Shown: positions 28,363 through 35,778 of the stretch, piece after piece
How the letters are laid out: each line of letters starts with the position of its first letter
Numbering within the stretch: the stretch's first letter is position 1
Source: Actinophytocola sp963840275
GTDB lineage: Bacteria > Actinomycetota > Actinomycetes > Mycobacteriales > Pseudonocardiaceae
Reading direction: 5' to 3'
Assembly: GCA_963840275.1 (NCBI GenBank)
Contig: CAWIYK010000001.1
Span: 558,001 to 622,000 of the forward strand
Length of the DNA: 64,000 nt
The notes under the pieces: generated by a model
The model's database searches: none
What the model saw: the letters and a program-made list of their open reading frames with translations, nothing else
Told to the model about the DNA's origin: nothing
Position numbers and translations under genes: made by a program

Positions 28363-28389
28363 GCGAGCTTGCGAGCGAGTCAGTGTCAC
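28359..28389 (+). repeat. 31-bp direct repeat, copy 2 (forms the SDR start)
   Basis: Second identical copy. It supplies the ATG and first ten codons of the SDR gene. Confidence 0.9.
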
Positions 28390-29135
28390 TGAGCAAGGAT
28401 TTCGACGGTCTGGTCGCGGTGGTCACCGGTGGCGCTTCCGGCATCGGCGCGGCCGCGGCGAAGGTCATGGCCGACCGCGGCGCGAAGATCGCCGTCCTCG
28501 ACCTGACCCCCGGTGAGCACGGCTTCCGGTGCGACGTGTCGGACGACGGCGAGGTCACCGCCGCGGTCGAGGCGGTCTTCGACCGGTTCGGCCGCATCGA
28601 CGTGCTCGTCAACAACGCCGGCATCGGCGCGCAGGGCGACGTCACGGCGAACGACGACGCCGAGTGGCACCGGGTACTGGACGTCAACGTCGTCGGCATG
28701 GCCCGCGTGACCCGCGCCGCGCTGCCGCACCTGCGCCGGTCGAACGCCGCCGCCGTCGTCAACACCTGTTCGATCGCCGCGTGGACGGGACTGCCCAACC
28801 GCGCGCTGTACTCCGCGAGCAAGGGCGCCGTGCTGTCGCTGACGCTCGCGATGGCGACCGACCACCTCGATGACGGCATCCGGATCAACTGCGTGTGCCC
28901 CGGCACCGCGGACACCCCGTGGGTCGGCAGGCTCCTCGACGCCGCGGCCGATCCGGCCGCGGAACGGGCCGCGCTCGCGGCGCGCCAGCCCATGGGCCGG
29001 CTCGTCAGCGCCGACGAGGTCGGTCACGCGATCGCTTACCTGGCAAGCCCTCTGTCCGGTTCGACCACCGGGACCGCGCTCGCGGTCGACGGCGGCATGT
29101 ACGGCCTGCGACCCCGGCCGCGAGCAAGCAACTGA
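28359..29135 (+). CDS. Short-chain dehydrogenase; probable 2-keto-3-deoxy-L-fuconate 4-dehydrogenase
   Basis: NAD(P)-dependent SDR of 258 aa. Rossmann motif VVTGGASGIGAAAAK, NNAG, catalytic Ser in NTCSIAAW, and YSASKG (Tyr/Lys) are all present, with a C-terminal LAVDGGMYG. In the fucose pathway it oxidises 2-keto-3-deoxy-L-fuconate to the 2,4-diketo acid used by the FAH hydrolase at 19.2 kb. The first ten residues come from a duplicated 31-bp repeat and are unlikely to be part of the fold; the native domain begins near DFDGLVAVVTGG. A 25-bp gap with AAGGAGG leads to the ABC binding protein. Confidence 0.85.
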   Translation: MSELASESVSLSKDFDGLVAVVTGGASGIGAAAAKVMADRGAKIAVLDLTPGEHGFRCDVSDDGEVTAAVEAVFDRFGRIDVLVNNAGIGAQGDVTANDDAEWHRVLDVNVVGMARVTRAALPHLRRSNAAAVVNTCSIAAWTGLPNRALYSASKGAVLSLTLAMATDHLDDGIRINCVCPGTADTPWVGRLLDAAADPAAERAALAARQPMGRLVSADEVGHAIAYLASPLSGSTTGTALAVDGGMYGLRPRPRASN

Positions 29136-29163
29136 CTCTTTCCCGAGCATCAAGGAGGATGCG

Positions 29164-30201
29164 ATGCGCAAGACCATCGGCGCGGTGGCGGCGGTCGCCG
29201 CGATCGCCGTCGCGGCAGGCGGCTGCGGGTCCACAAAGGACACCGGCGGGCCCGCGGCCGGCGGCGGCGAGGGCGGCAAGGTCGGCACCACGGTCCCGCT
29301 CTTGACCTCGCCGTTCTGGCAGGCGTACAACAACTACGTGCCGCAGATGGCGAAGGAGGCGGGCCTCGACGCGCTGCCGACGGTCAACGCGGACAACAAC
29401 ACCCAGAAGCAGATCACCGACATCAACAACCTGCTCAACCAGGGTGTCAAGGGTCTCGTGGTCACCCCGATCGACTCCGCCGCGATCGTCGCGGGCCTCA
29501 ACCAGGCCGAGCGCAAGGGCGTGCCGGTGGTGTCGGTCGACGTGGCGCCGGAGTCCGGCAAGGTCGCCATGGTCGTGCGGGCCGACAACAAGGCCTACGG
29601 CACCAAGGCGTGCGAGGTGATCGGCGAGAAGGTCAAGTCGGGCAAGGTCATCCAGATCATGGGCGACCTGTCGTCGATCAACGGCCGGGACCGGTCCGAG
29701 GCGTTCCGGGCCTGCATGAAGGAGAAGTACGCCGGCGTCACGGTCCTGGAGATCCCGGCCGAGTGGAAGGCAGAGAAGGCCGCGTCCGGCCTCGAGGGGC
29801 TGCTGACCGCCAACCCGGACGTCAAGGGCATCTACATGCAGGCCGGCGGGGTCTACCTCGCGCCGACGCTGCAGGCGTTGCAGCGCAAGAGTCTCAAGTT
29901 CCCGGTCGGCGACCCGAAGCACATCGTGCTGGTGTCCAACGACGGCATCCCGCAGGAGCTGGACGCGATCCGGGCCGGCGAGCTGGACGCGACCGTGTCG
30001 CAGCCGGCCGACGACTACGCCAAGTACGGCATGTACTGGCTGAAGAAGGCCATGGCGGGCGAGACGTTCAAGGAGGGCCCGACCGACCACGACAGCAACG
30101 TGGTCGAGACGCTGCCCGGCATCCTCGAGGACCAGCTGCCGGCGCCGGTGGTGACGAAGGACAACGTGGACGACAAGGCGTTGTGGGGCAACAACCTGTG
30201 A
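29164..30201 (+). CDS. Sugar ABC transporter substrate-binding lipoprotein (RbsB type)
   Basis: Periplasmic-binding-protein-like lipoprotein of 345 aa, probably the L-fucose receptor. The signal peptide MRKTIGAVAAVAAIAVAAGG ends in a lipobox with Cys in AGGCGS. The type 1 PBP fold is visible in GTTVPLLTSPFWQAYNNYV, GVKGLVVTPIDSAAIVAGLNQAERKGVPVVSVD and VKGIYMQAGG. The ATG has AAGGAGGA upstream. It sits between the SDR and the ATPase, in one operon with fucD. Confidence 0.9.
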   Translation: MRKTIGAVAAVAAIAVAAGGCGSTKDTGGPAAGGGEGGKVGTTVPLLTSPFWQAYNNYVPQMAKEAGLDALPTVNADNNTQKQITDINNLLNQGVKGLVVTPIDSAAIVAGLNQAERKGVPVVSVDVAPESGKVAMVVRADNKAYGTKACEVIGEKVKSGKVIQIMGDLSSINGRDRSEAFRACMKEKYAGVTVLEIPAEWKAEKAASGLEGLLTANPDVKGIYMQAGGVYLAPTLQALQRKSLKFPVGDPKHIVLVSNDGIPQELDAIRAGELDATVSQPADDYAKYGMYWLKKAMAGETFKEGPTDHDSNVVETLPGILEDQLPAPVVTKDNVDDKALWGNNL

Positions 30202-30266
30202 AGGCTTCCGGTGATCGAGGGTGGGCCGGAGCTCCGAAGGTTGGCCTTCACGTGGGAGTCAGCACT

Positions 30267-31769
30267 GTGAGTGAGAACGTGGTGGCGGCACTCGGGGTCG
30301 GCAAGCGTTACGGGCCGACCGTGGCGCTCGCCGACGTCAGCCTCACCGTGGCGGCCGGCGAGTCGCACGCGCTCGTCGGCCGCAACGGGGCGGGGAAGTC
30401 CACCCTGGTCTCGATCCTCACCGGTCTGTCCAAACCGGACAGTGGTGTGGTGACGTTCGGCGGGGTGCCCGCGCCGCCGCTCGGCGACCGCGAGGCGTGG
30501 CGGCGCAAGGTCGCCTGCGTCTACCAGCACTCGACGGTCATCCCGCACCTGACGGTCGCCGAGAACCTGTTCATCAACCGGCAGCCGACCCGGCGCGGGG
30601 TGATCAGCTGGTCGCGTCTGCGCCGCGAGTCCCGCGCGCTGCTCGACTCCTGGCGGGTCGCGGTCGACGTCGACCAGCCGGCCGGCGAGCTGTCCGTCGA
30701 GGACCGCCAGCTGGTGGAGATCGCGCGCGCACTCTCCTACGGCGCACGGTTCATCGTGCTCGACGAGCCGACCGCGCAGCTCGACAGCGACGCGATCGCG
30801 CGGTTGTTCGTGCGCATGCGCGAGCTGCAGGACGCCGGCGTCACGTTCCTGTTCATCTCGCACCACCTCCAGGAGGTGCACGAGGTCTGCCAGGCGGTGA
30901 CCGTGCTGCGCGACGCGCGGCACGTGCTCACCGCACCGGTCGCGGACCTGTCCAGGGCCGACCTGATCGACGCGATGACCGGGGACGCCGGCGGGCTGAC
31001 GGTGGTCGACGCGGCCGAGCGGGACCGGGTGCCGGCCGACGCGGACGACGTGCTCACCGTCACCGCGCTGGCCGGCGACGCGTTCGCGGACGTGTCGTTC
31101 CGGCTGCGGCGCGGCGAGGTGCTCGGTGTCGCCGGCAGCAACGCGAGCGGCAAGCACCAGCTGGCCGAGACGATCTACGGGCTGCGCGCGCCGCGCCACG
31201 GCATCGTCGAGGTGGCCGGCGCCCGGCTGCCCCGCGGTGACGTCAAGGCGGCGCTGAGCGCGGGGATCGGTTGCGTGCCACGGGATCGCCACCACCAGGG
31301 TCTCGTGTTGGGACTGTCCATCGCGGACAACACGACACTGTCCATCATGGACCGGATGGGCACCGCGGGGCTCGCGTCCCCGAGCGCCCGGTCCTCGGTC
31401 GCCACCAAGGCGATCGCGGAACACGACATCGTCGCCGAGGGCCCGGACCAGCCGACCGACGCGCTGTCCGGCGGCAACCAGCAGAAGGTGGTGCTGGCGC
31501 GGGCGTTGGCCAGCGACCCGAGCGTGCTGGTGCTGATCAACCCGACGGCCGGCGTCGACGTGAAGTCCAAGGAGGCGCTGCTCGCCCAGGTCGAACGGGT
31601 GCGCGCCGACGGCAAGGCGGTCCTGATCGTCAGCGACGAGCTCGACGACCTGCGACCGTGCGACCGGGTGCTGGTGCTGCGCGCCGGCACGCTGGTCGCC
31701 GAACACGAGGCCGGCTGGTCGATCGGCGACCTGGTGGCCGACATCGAAGGGGTCGGGTCGGATGAGTGA
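30267..31769 (+). CDS. Sugar ABC transporter ATPase with two nucleotide-binding domains (RbsA type)
   Basis: Energises the CUT2-type importer; 500 aa with tandem ABC domains. Domain 1 has Walker A GRNGAGKSTL, an unusual signature GELSVEDRQLVE and Walker B FIVLDEP. Domain 2 has a degenerate Walker A (GSNASGKHQL), signature LSGGNQQKVVLARAL and a Walker B variant VLINPTAGVD in place of DEPT, typical of the second RbsA domain. GTG 30267 with GGGAG 8 bp upstream is chosen; GTG 30252 would add five residues. It overlaps the permease gene by 8 bp. Confidence 0.9.
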   Translation: MSENVVAALGVGKRYGPTVALADVSLTVAAGESHALVGRNGAGKSTLVSILTGLSKPDSGVVTFGGVPAPPLGDREAWRRKVACVYQHSTVIPHLTVAENLFINRQPTRRGVISWSRLRRESRALLDSWRVAVDVDQPAGELSVEDRQLVEIARALSYGARFIVLDEPTAQLDSDAIARLFVRMRELQDAGVTFLFISHHLQEVHEVCQAVTVLRDARHVLTAPVADLSRADLIDAMTGDAGGLTVVDAAERDRVPADADDVLTVTALAGDAFADVSFRLRRGEVLGVAGSNASGKHQLAETIYGLRAPRHGIVEVAGARLPRGDVKAALSAGIGCVPRDRHHQGLVLGLSIADNTTLSIMDRMGTAGLASPSARSSVATKAIAEHDIVAEGPDQPTDALSGGNQQKVVLARALASDPSVLVLINPTAGVDVKSKEALLAQVERVRADGKAVLIVSDELDDLRPCDRVLVLRAGTLVAEHEAGWSIGDLVADIEGVGSDE

Positions 31770-32808
31770 GAAGGCGTCGTCGGCGGCCACGGACGAGGAG
31801 CCGGTGGCCGAGGTGCCCGTGGCGGCGCGCCCGGCGAAGGCACCCGCGGCCGCCAGGTCCGCGCGCATCCCGAGGCTGCGGGAGCTGGCGCTGCTGCCCG
31901 CGCTCGTCGTGCTGCTGATCATCGGCGCGGTCGTCAACGACAGCTTCCTGACCACCAGCAACCTGATCAGCATCCTCGGCGCGTCCGCGGCGCTCGCGCT
32001 GGTCGTGCTCGGCGAGTCGCTCGTGCTGATCACCGGCAAGTTCGACCTGTCGCTGGAGTCCACGGTGGGCATCGCGCCCGCGGTCGGCGCGCTGCTGGTG
32101 ATCTCGTCCGGCTTCGGCACCGAGTGGCCCGCGGCGGCCGGCATCGCGGTGATCCTCGTGGTGGGCGCGGCGATCGGGACGTTCAACGGCTTCCTCATCG
32201 TGAAGCTGAAGCTGAACGCGTTCATCGTCACGCTCGCCATGCTGATCGTCCTGCGCGGAGTCCTGGTCGGCGCGACGGAGGGCAAGACGCTGTTCGACAT
32301 GCCGGAGGCGTTCTTCACGCTCGCCACCGCCACGTTCGTCGGGCTGCCGATCTCGGTGTGGCTGGCCCTCGCGCTGTACGGCCTCACCGGGTTCGTCCTG
32401 CGCTACCACCGGGTCGGCCGTTCGCTGTACGCGATCGGCGGCAACCGGGAGGCGGCCCGCGCCGCCGGCATCAACGTCGACCGCATCTCCTGGCTGGTGT
32501 TCGTCGTCGCGGGCGTGCTCGCGTCGATCGGCGGGCTGGTGCTCACCGGCTACGTCGGCGCGATCAACGCGAACCAGGGCGACGGGATGATCTTCACGGT
32601 GTTCGCGGCCGCGGTCATCGGCGGCATCTCGCTCGACGGCGGCCGCGGCACGATGTTCGGCGCGCTCACCGGTGTGCTGCTGCTCGCCGTGGTGGAGAAC
32701 CTGCTCACGCTCGCGCAGGTGCCGTCGTTCTGGATCCAGGCTGTCTATGGCGCGATCATCCTGGTATCACTGATGCTCGCACGTTTCACCGGAGGAAAGC
32801 CCCAGTGA
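31762..32808 (+). CDS. Sugar ABC transporter permease (RbsC type)
   Basis: Membrane channel of the importer, 348 aa. About 50 residues of Ala/Pro/Glu-rich cytoplasmic N-terminus precede eight to ten hydrophobic segments. Characteristic RbsC segments are GKFDLSLESTVGIAP, NGFLIVKLKLNAFIVTLAMLIVLRG, RSLYAIGGNREAARAAGINVDR and VIGGISLDGGRGTMFG. Last gene of the fucD-SDR-transporter operon, convergent with the FadR-type regulator. Confidence 0.92.
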   Translation: MSEKASSAATDEEPVAEVPVAARPAKAPAAARSARIPRLRELALLPALVVLLIIGAVVNDSFLTTSNLISILGASAALALVVLGESLVLITGKFDLSLESTVGIAPAVGALLVISSGFGTEWPAAAGIAVILVVGAAIGTFNGFLIVKLKLNAFIVTLAMLIVLRGVLVGATEGKTLFDMPEAFFTLATATFVGLPISVWLALALYGLTGFVLRYHRVGRSLYAIGGNREAARAAGINVDRISWLVFVVAGVLASIGGLVLTGYVGAINANQGDGMIFTVFAAAVIGGISLDGGRGTMFGALTGVLLLAVVENLLTLAQVPSFWIQAVYGAIILVSLMLARFTGGKPQ

Positions 32809-32838
32809 CATCAGAAGACCCGACGGCGTAGTGCCGGT

Positions 32839-33543
32839 CTAGAAAGAGGGAATCCCGTCTTGGTCCGCCGAGCCGAGCGCGTTGCGCAGCCACTGCTCGA
32901 CGCCGGAGACGTGCACGGTCGCCCACGAGCGCGCCAGCTCCGGCTCGCGCGCGGCGATCGCCTCGTAGATCGCCCGGTGCTGCTCGCGGGTCTTCGCGAC
33001 CGCGCCCTCCTGTGTGAGGCCGCGCCAGATCCGCGCGCGGGTGGTCGGCCCGGACAGGCTGTCGATCAGCGAGCACAGCACGGGGTTGCCGGTGCCGAGC
33101 GCGATGCGGCGGTGGAACTCCAGGTCGTTGGCGACGAGCGCCTCGACGGTCGGCGACTCCTCGAGGCCCTCGAGGAGCTTCGCCAGCTCGGCGACGTCCT
33201 GCTCGGTCATGGTCAGCGCGGCCATCGCGGTGGCCGCGGGCTCGAGGATCCGGCGCACCGCGAGGAAGTCGAGCACGGTGTCGTCGCGGTGGAAGTCGAC
33301 CACGAACGTCATCGCGTCGAGCAGCAGCTTCGGCTCCAGGCTGGTGACGTACGTGCCGTCGCCCTGCCGCACGTCGAGCACCCGGATCAGGCACAGCGCC
33401 TTCACGGCCTCGCGCAGGGAGCTGCGCGACAGGCCGAGGCGCTGCGCGAGATCGGCTTCCTTGGGGAGGCGGTCGCCCGGCGCCAGCTCACCCGAGATGA
33501 TCATGCCCTTGATCTTGTCGATCGCTTCGTCGGTGACCGGCAT
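32839..33543 (-). CDS. GntR-family transcriptional regulator (FadR subfamily, FCD domain)
   Basis: Regulator of 234 aa. The N-terminal winged helix reads IKGMIISGELAPGDRLPKEA, then LGLSRSSLREAVKAL and VRQGDGTYV. The C-terminal all-helical FCD domain shows NDLEFHRRIALGTGN and the EQHRAIYEAIAARE metal/ligand histidine region. It stands between the two fucose gene groups and is divergent from the mutarotase. The ACCTCGGATGT site in its own promoter region, and matching sites before fucD and the FAH gene, make it the likely local repressor, with a pathway intermediate as effector. Confidence 0.88.
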   Translation of the reverse strand: MPVTDEAIDKIKGMIISGELAPGDRLPKEADLAQRLGLSRSSLREAVKALCLIRVLDVRQGDGTYVTSLEPKLLLDAMTFVVDFHRDDTVLDFLAVRRILEPAATAMAALTMTEQDVAELAKLLEGLEESPTVEALVANDLEFHRRIALGTGNPVLCSLIDSLSGPTTRARIWRGLTQEGAVAKTREQHRAIYEAIAAREPELARSWATVHVSGVEQWLRNALGSADQDGIPSF

Positions 33544-33565
33544 GGCACGAACCTTCTTCGCTCAG

Positions 33566-33576
33566 ACCTCGGATGT
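33566..33576. promoter_or_regulatory. ACCTCGGATGT operator between the FadR-type regulator and the mutarotase gene
   Basis: One mismatch from ACATCGGATGT. It lies in a 65-bp divergent gap, so it could control both the regulator (autoregulation) and the mutarotase-dehydrogenase-lactonase operon. Confidence 0.55.
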
Positions 33577-33608
33577 TTCCCGCCTAGAGTGCCACGAAAG
33601 GTGACCTG

Positions 33609-33917
33609 ATGCGTGTTGCTCTGCACACTCGGCTCAAGCCGGGTCGGGAGACCGAGTACGAGCAGGTCCACGCGGTGATCCCGGAGGACCTGGAGATCGC
33701 TCTCCGGGACGCCGGCGTGTCGTCGTGGCGGATCTGGCGGGACGGTCTCGACCTGTTCCACGTGCTCGAGGTCGAGGACTACCAGGCCATGCGGCACGCG
33801 CTGCGCGACCACCCGGCGAACGTGCCGTGGCAGCGGCGGATGGCGGCGCTGCTCGACGTCGCGGACGACTACTCCGGCGCGGACAACGGCCTGAAGCTGG
33901 TCTGGGAGCTGCGATGA
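33609..33917 (+). CDS. L-fucose/L-rhamnose-type mutarotase (RhaM/YiiL superfamily)
   Basis: Small dimeric ferredoxin-like barrel of 102 aa that interconverts sugar anomers. Family landmarks are the N-terminal MRVALHTRLKPGRETEYEQVHAVIPEDLEIALRDAGV region with the catalytic His, SSWRIWRDGLDLFHVLEVEDY, and the C-terminal WELR. Followed in ATGA overlap by the aldose dehydrogenase, it would supply the anomer that enzyme oxidises. A second, more typical RhaM lies in the rhamnose operon at 44.1 kb, so this copy is probably for fucose. Confidence 0.88.
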   Translation: MRVALHTRLKPGRETEYEQVHAVIPEDLEIALRDAGVSSWRIWRDGLDLFHVLEVEDYQAMRHALRDHPANVPWQRRMAALLDVADDYSGADNGLKLVWELR

Positions 33918-34885
33918 GGAGAGCGCTCTCCAAGCTCGGACTGGGGTGCGCCCAGCTGGGCAACCTGTACCGGGAGATGTCCGACGAGACGGCGGCCGCC
34001 GTCGTCGGCGCGGCCTGGGACCAGGGCATCCGGTACTTCGACACCGCGCCGCACTACGGCCTCGGGCTCTCCGAGCGACGGCTCGGCGCGGCACTGGCCG
34101 GCCGGCCGCGCGACGAGTACGTGCTGTCCACGAAGGTCGGCAGGCTCCTGGAGCACAACCCGGACCACGCGGGGGAGCGGGACCTCGCCGACGGGTTCGA
34201 CGTGCCCGCGACACTGCGGCGCCGCCGCGACTACAGCCGCGACGGCGTACTCCGTTCGCTGGAGTCCAGCATGGACCGGTTGGGCGTGGACCGGATCGAC
34301 ATCGCGTTCGTGCACGACGCGGAGAACCACGTCGAGGAGGCCCTCGACGGCGCCATTCCGGCGCTGCTCGAGCTGCGGGACCAAGGCGTGCTCGGCGGCG
34401 TCGGGCTCGGCATGAACTACGACACCGTGCTCGCCGAGTTCGTCCGGCGGTCCGATGTGGACATCGTGATGATCGCCGGCCGCTACACGCTGCTGGAGCA
34501 GCCCGCGCTGGACGAGCTGCTGCCGCTGTGCGCGGCGCGCGGGGTCTCGGTGGTGGCCGCCGGGGTGTTCAACAGCGGCATCCTCGCGTCGCCGACGCCG
34601 GGCGGCACGTACAACTACGCGGCGGCGCCGGCCGAGCTGGTCGAGAAGGCGATGCGGATCGCCGAGGTCTGCGCGGCGCACGGCGTCGAGCTGCCGGCCG
34701 CCGCGATCGCGTTGCCGGCCACGCACGAGGCGGTGCGCTCGGTCGTGCTCGGCGCCAGCTCGGTCCGCCAGGTCGAGGCGAACGCCGCGCGTGCCGCGGT
34801 CGACGTGCCGCCCGCGTTGTGGGCCACGTTGGTCGAGGAGGGTCTGCTGCGCGCCGACACGCTGGTGCTGAAGGAGGTCCCGTGA
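33914..34885 (+). CDS. Aldo/keto reductase; probable L-fucose (D-threo-aldose) 1-dehydrogenase
   Basis: AKR-fold NAD(P) enzyme of 323 aa expected to oxidise L-fucose to L-fucono-lactone. It has the AKR catalytic set in GIRYFDTAPHYGLGLSE (Asp, Tyr) and VLSTKVGR (Lys), and the substrate/cofactor segments DIAFVHDAENH and VVLGASSVRQVEAN. The N-terminus LGLGCAQLGNLYREMSDE resembles the D-threo-aldose dehydrogenases of L-fucose catabolism. Coupled by 4-bp overlaps to the mutarotase before it and the lactonase after it. A perfect GGAGAGCGCTCTCC palindrome covers codons 2-6. Confidence 0.87.
   Translation: MRRALSKLGLGCAQLGNLYREMSDETAAAVVGAAWDQGIRYFDTAPHYGLGLSERRLGAALAGRPRDEYVLSTKVGRLLEHNPDHAGERDLADGFDVPATLRRRRDYSRDGVLRSLESSMDRLGVDRIDIAFVHDAENHVEEALDGAIPALLELRDQGVLGGVGLGMNYDTVLAEFVRRSDVDIVMIAGRYTLLEQPALDELLPLCAARGVSVVAAGVFNSGILASPTPGGTYNYAAAPAELVEKAMRIAEVCAAHGVELPAAAIALPATHEAVRSVVLGASSVRQVEANAARAAVDVPPALWATLVEEGLLRADTLVLKEVP
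33918..33931. repeat. Palindrome GGAGAGCGCTCTCC, perfect copy (start of aldo/keto reductase)
   Basis: Begins 4 bp after the A of the start codon, a position where a bound protein could affect transcription or initiation. Confidence 0.6.
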
Positions 34886-35724
34886 CGATCATCGACGCGC
34901 ACCACCACCTGTGGGACCCGACGCGCAGGACCTACGACTGGCTCGCCGGCCTCGACCCGATCCGCCGTCCGTACACGGTGGACGACCTGCGGACGGCCAC
35001 CTCGGCGGACGCGACCGTGCTGGTGCAGACGGTGCCCACCGTCGAGGAGACGGAGGAGTTCCTCGCGACGGCGGCGGACACGGCACTGATCGCCGGCGTG
35101 GTCGGGTGGGTCGACCTGTGCGCGCCGGACGTCGCGGACCGCCTCGCCGGGCTGCGCGCGGCGCCGGGCGGCGACCGGCTGGTCGGCATCCGGCACCCCG
35201 CACAGGACGAGCCGGACCCGTCGTGGTTGGTGCGCGAGGACGTCGTGCGCGGCATCGCCGCCGTCGCCGCGGCGGGCCTGACCTACGACGTGCTGGTCAC
35301 ACCGGCGCAGCACGCCGCCGCCGTGGCGCTCGCCGACGCGGTGCCCGGCGTGCGCCTGGTCCTGGACCACGCGGGCAAGCCGGCCATCGCCGAGGACGGC
35401 TACGAGCCGTGGGCGGGGTTCCTGACCGCGCTCGCCGCGCGTCCCAACGTGTTCTGCAAACTGTCCGGGCTGGTGACCGAGGCCGACTGGACGAAGTGGA
35501 CGGTCGACGACCTGCGCCCGTACGCGGCGCACGTCCTGGACTCCTTCGGTCCGGACCGGGTGATGTTCGGCTCGGACTGGCCGGTGTGCGAACTGGCCGC
35601 GACGTACGCCGAGGTGCACGAGGCGGCCAGCGCGCTCACCGCGGACCTGTCCGCCTCGGAGCGCGCCGACGTGTTCGCCACCACCGCGACCCGCGCGTAC
35701 CCGATCGGTGCGGTCCCGGCCTGA
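34882..35724 (+). CDS. Amidohydrolase-family lactonase; probable L-fucono-1,5-lactonase
   Basis: TIM-barrel hydrolase of 280 aa. IDAHHHLWDP carries the HxH metal motif, with LVGIRHPAQDEPDPSW, LVLDHAGKP (His) and MFGSDWPVCE (Asp) as the remaining active-site strands. This matches the COG3618 lactonases that open L-fuconolactone and L-rhamnonolactone. The GTG start overlaps the dehydrogenase stop (GTGA) and AAGGAGG lies 4 bp before it. The product, L-fuconate, is the substrate of FucD. Confidence 0.9.
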   Translation: MTIIDAHHHLWDPTRRTYDWLAGLDPIRRPYTVDDLRTATSADATVLVQTVPTVEETEEFLATAADTALIAGVVGWVDLCAPDVADRLAGLRAAPGGDRLVGIRHPAQDEPDPSWLVREDVVRGIAAVAAAGLTYDVLVTPAQHAAAVALADAVPGVRLVLDHAGKPAIAEDGYEPWAGFLTALAARPNVFCKLSGLVTEADWTKWTVDDLRPYAAHVLDSFGPDRVMFGSDWPVCELAATYAEVHEAASALTADLSASERADVFATTATRAYPIGAVPA

Positions 35725-35778
35725 GCAGTCGTACTTTTGGCCGATCTGAACAGGCCGAACGTCTTCTACCATGGGTCG

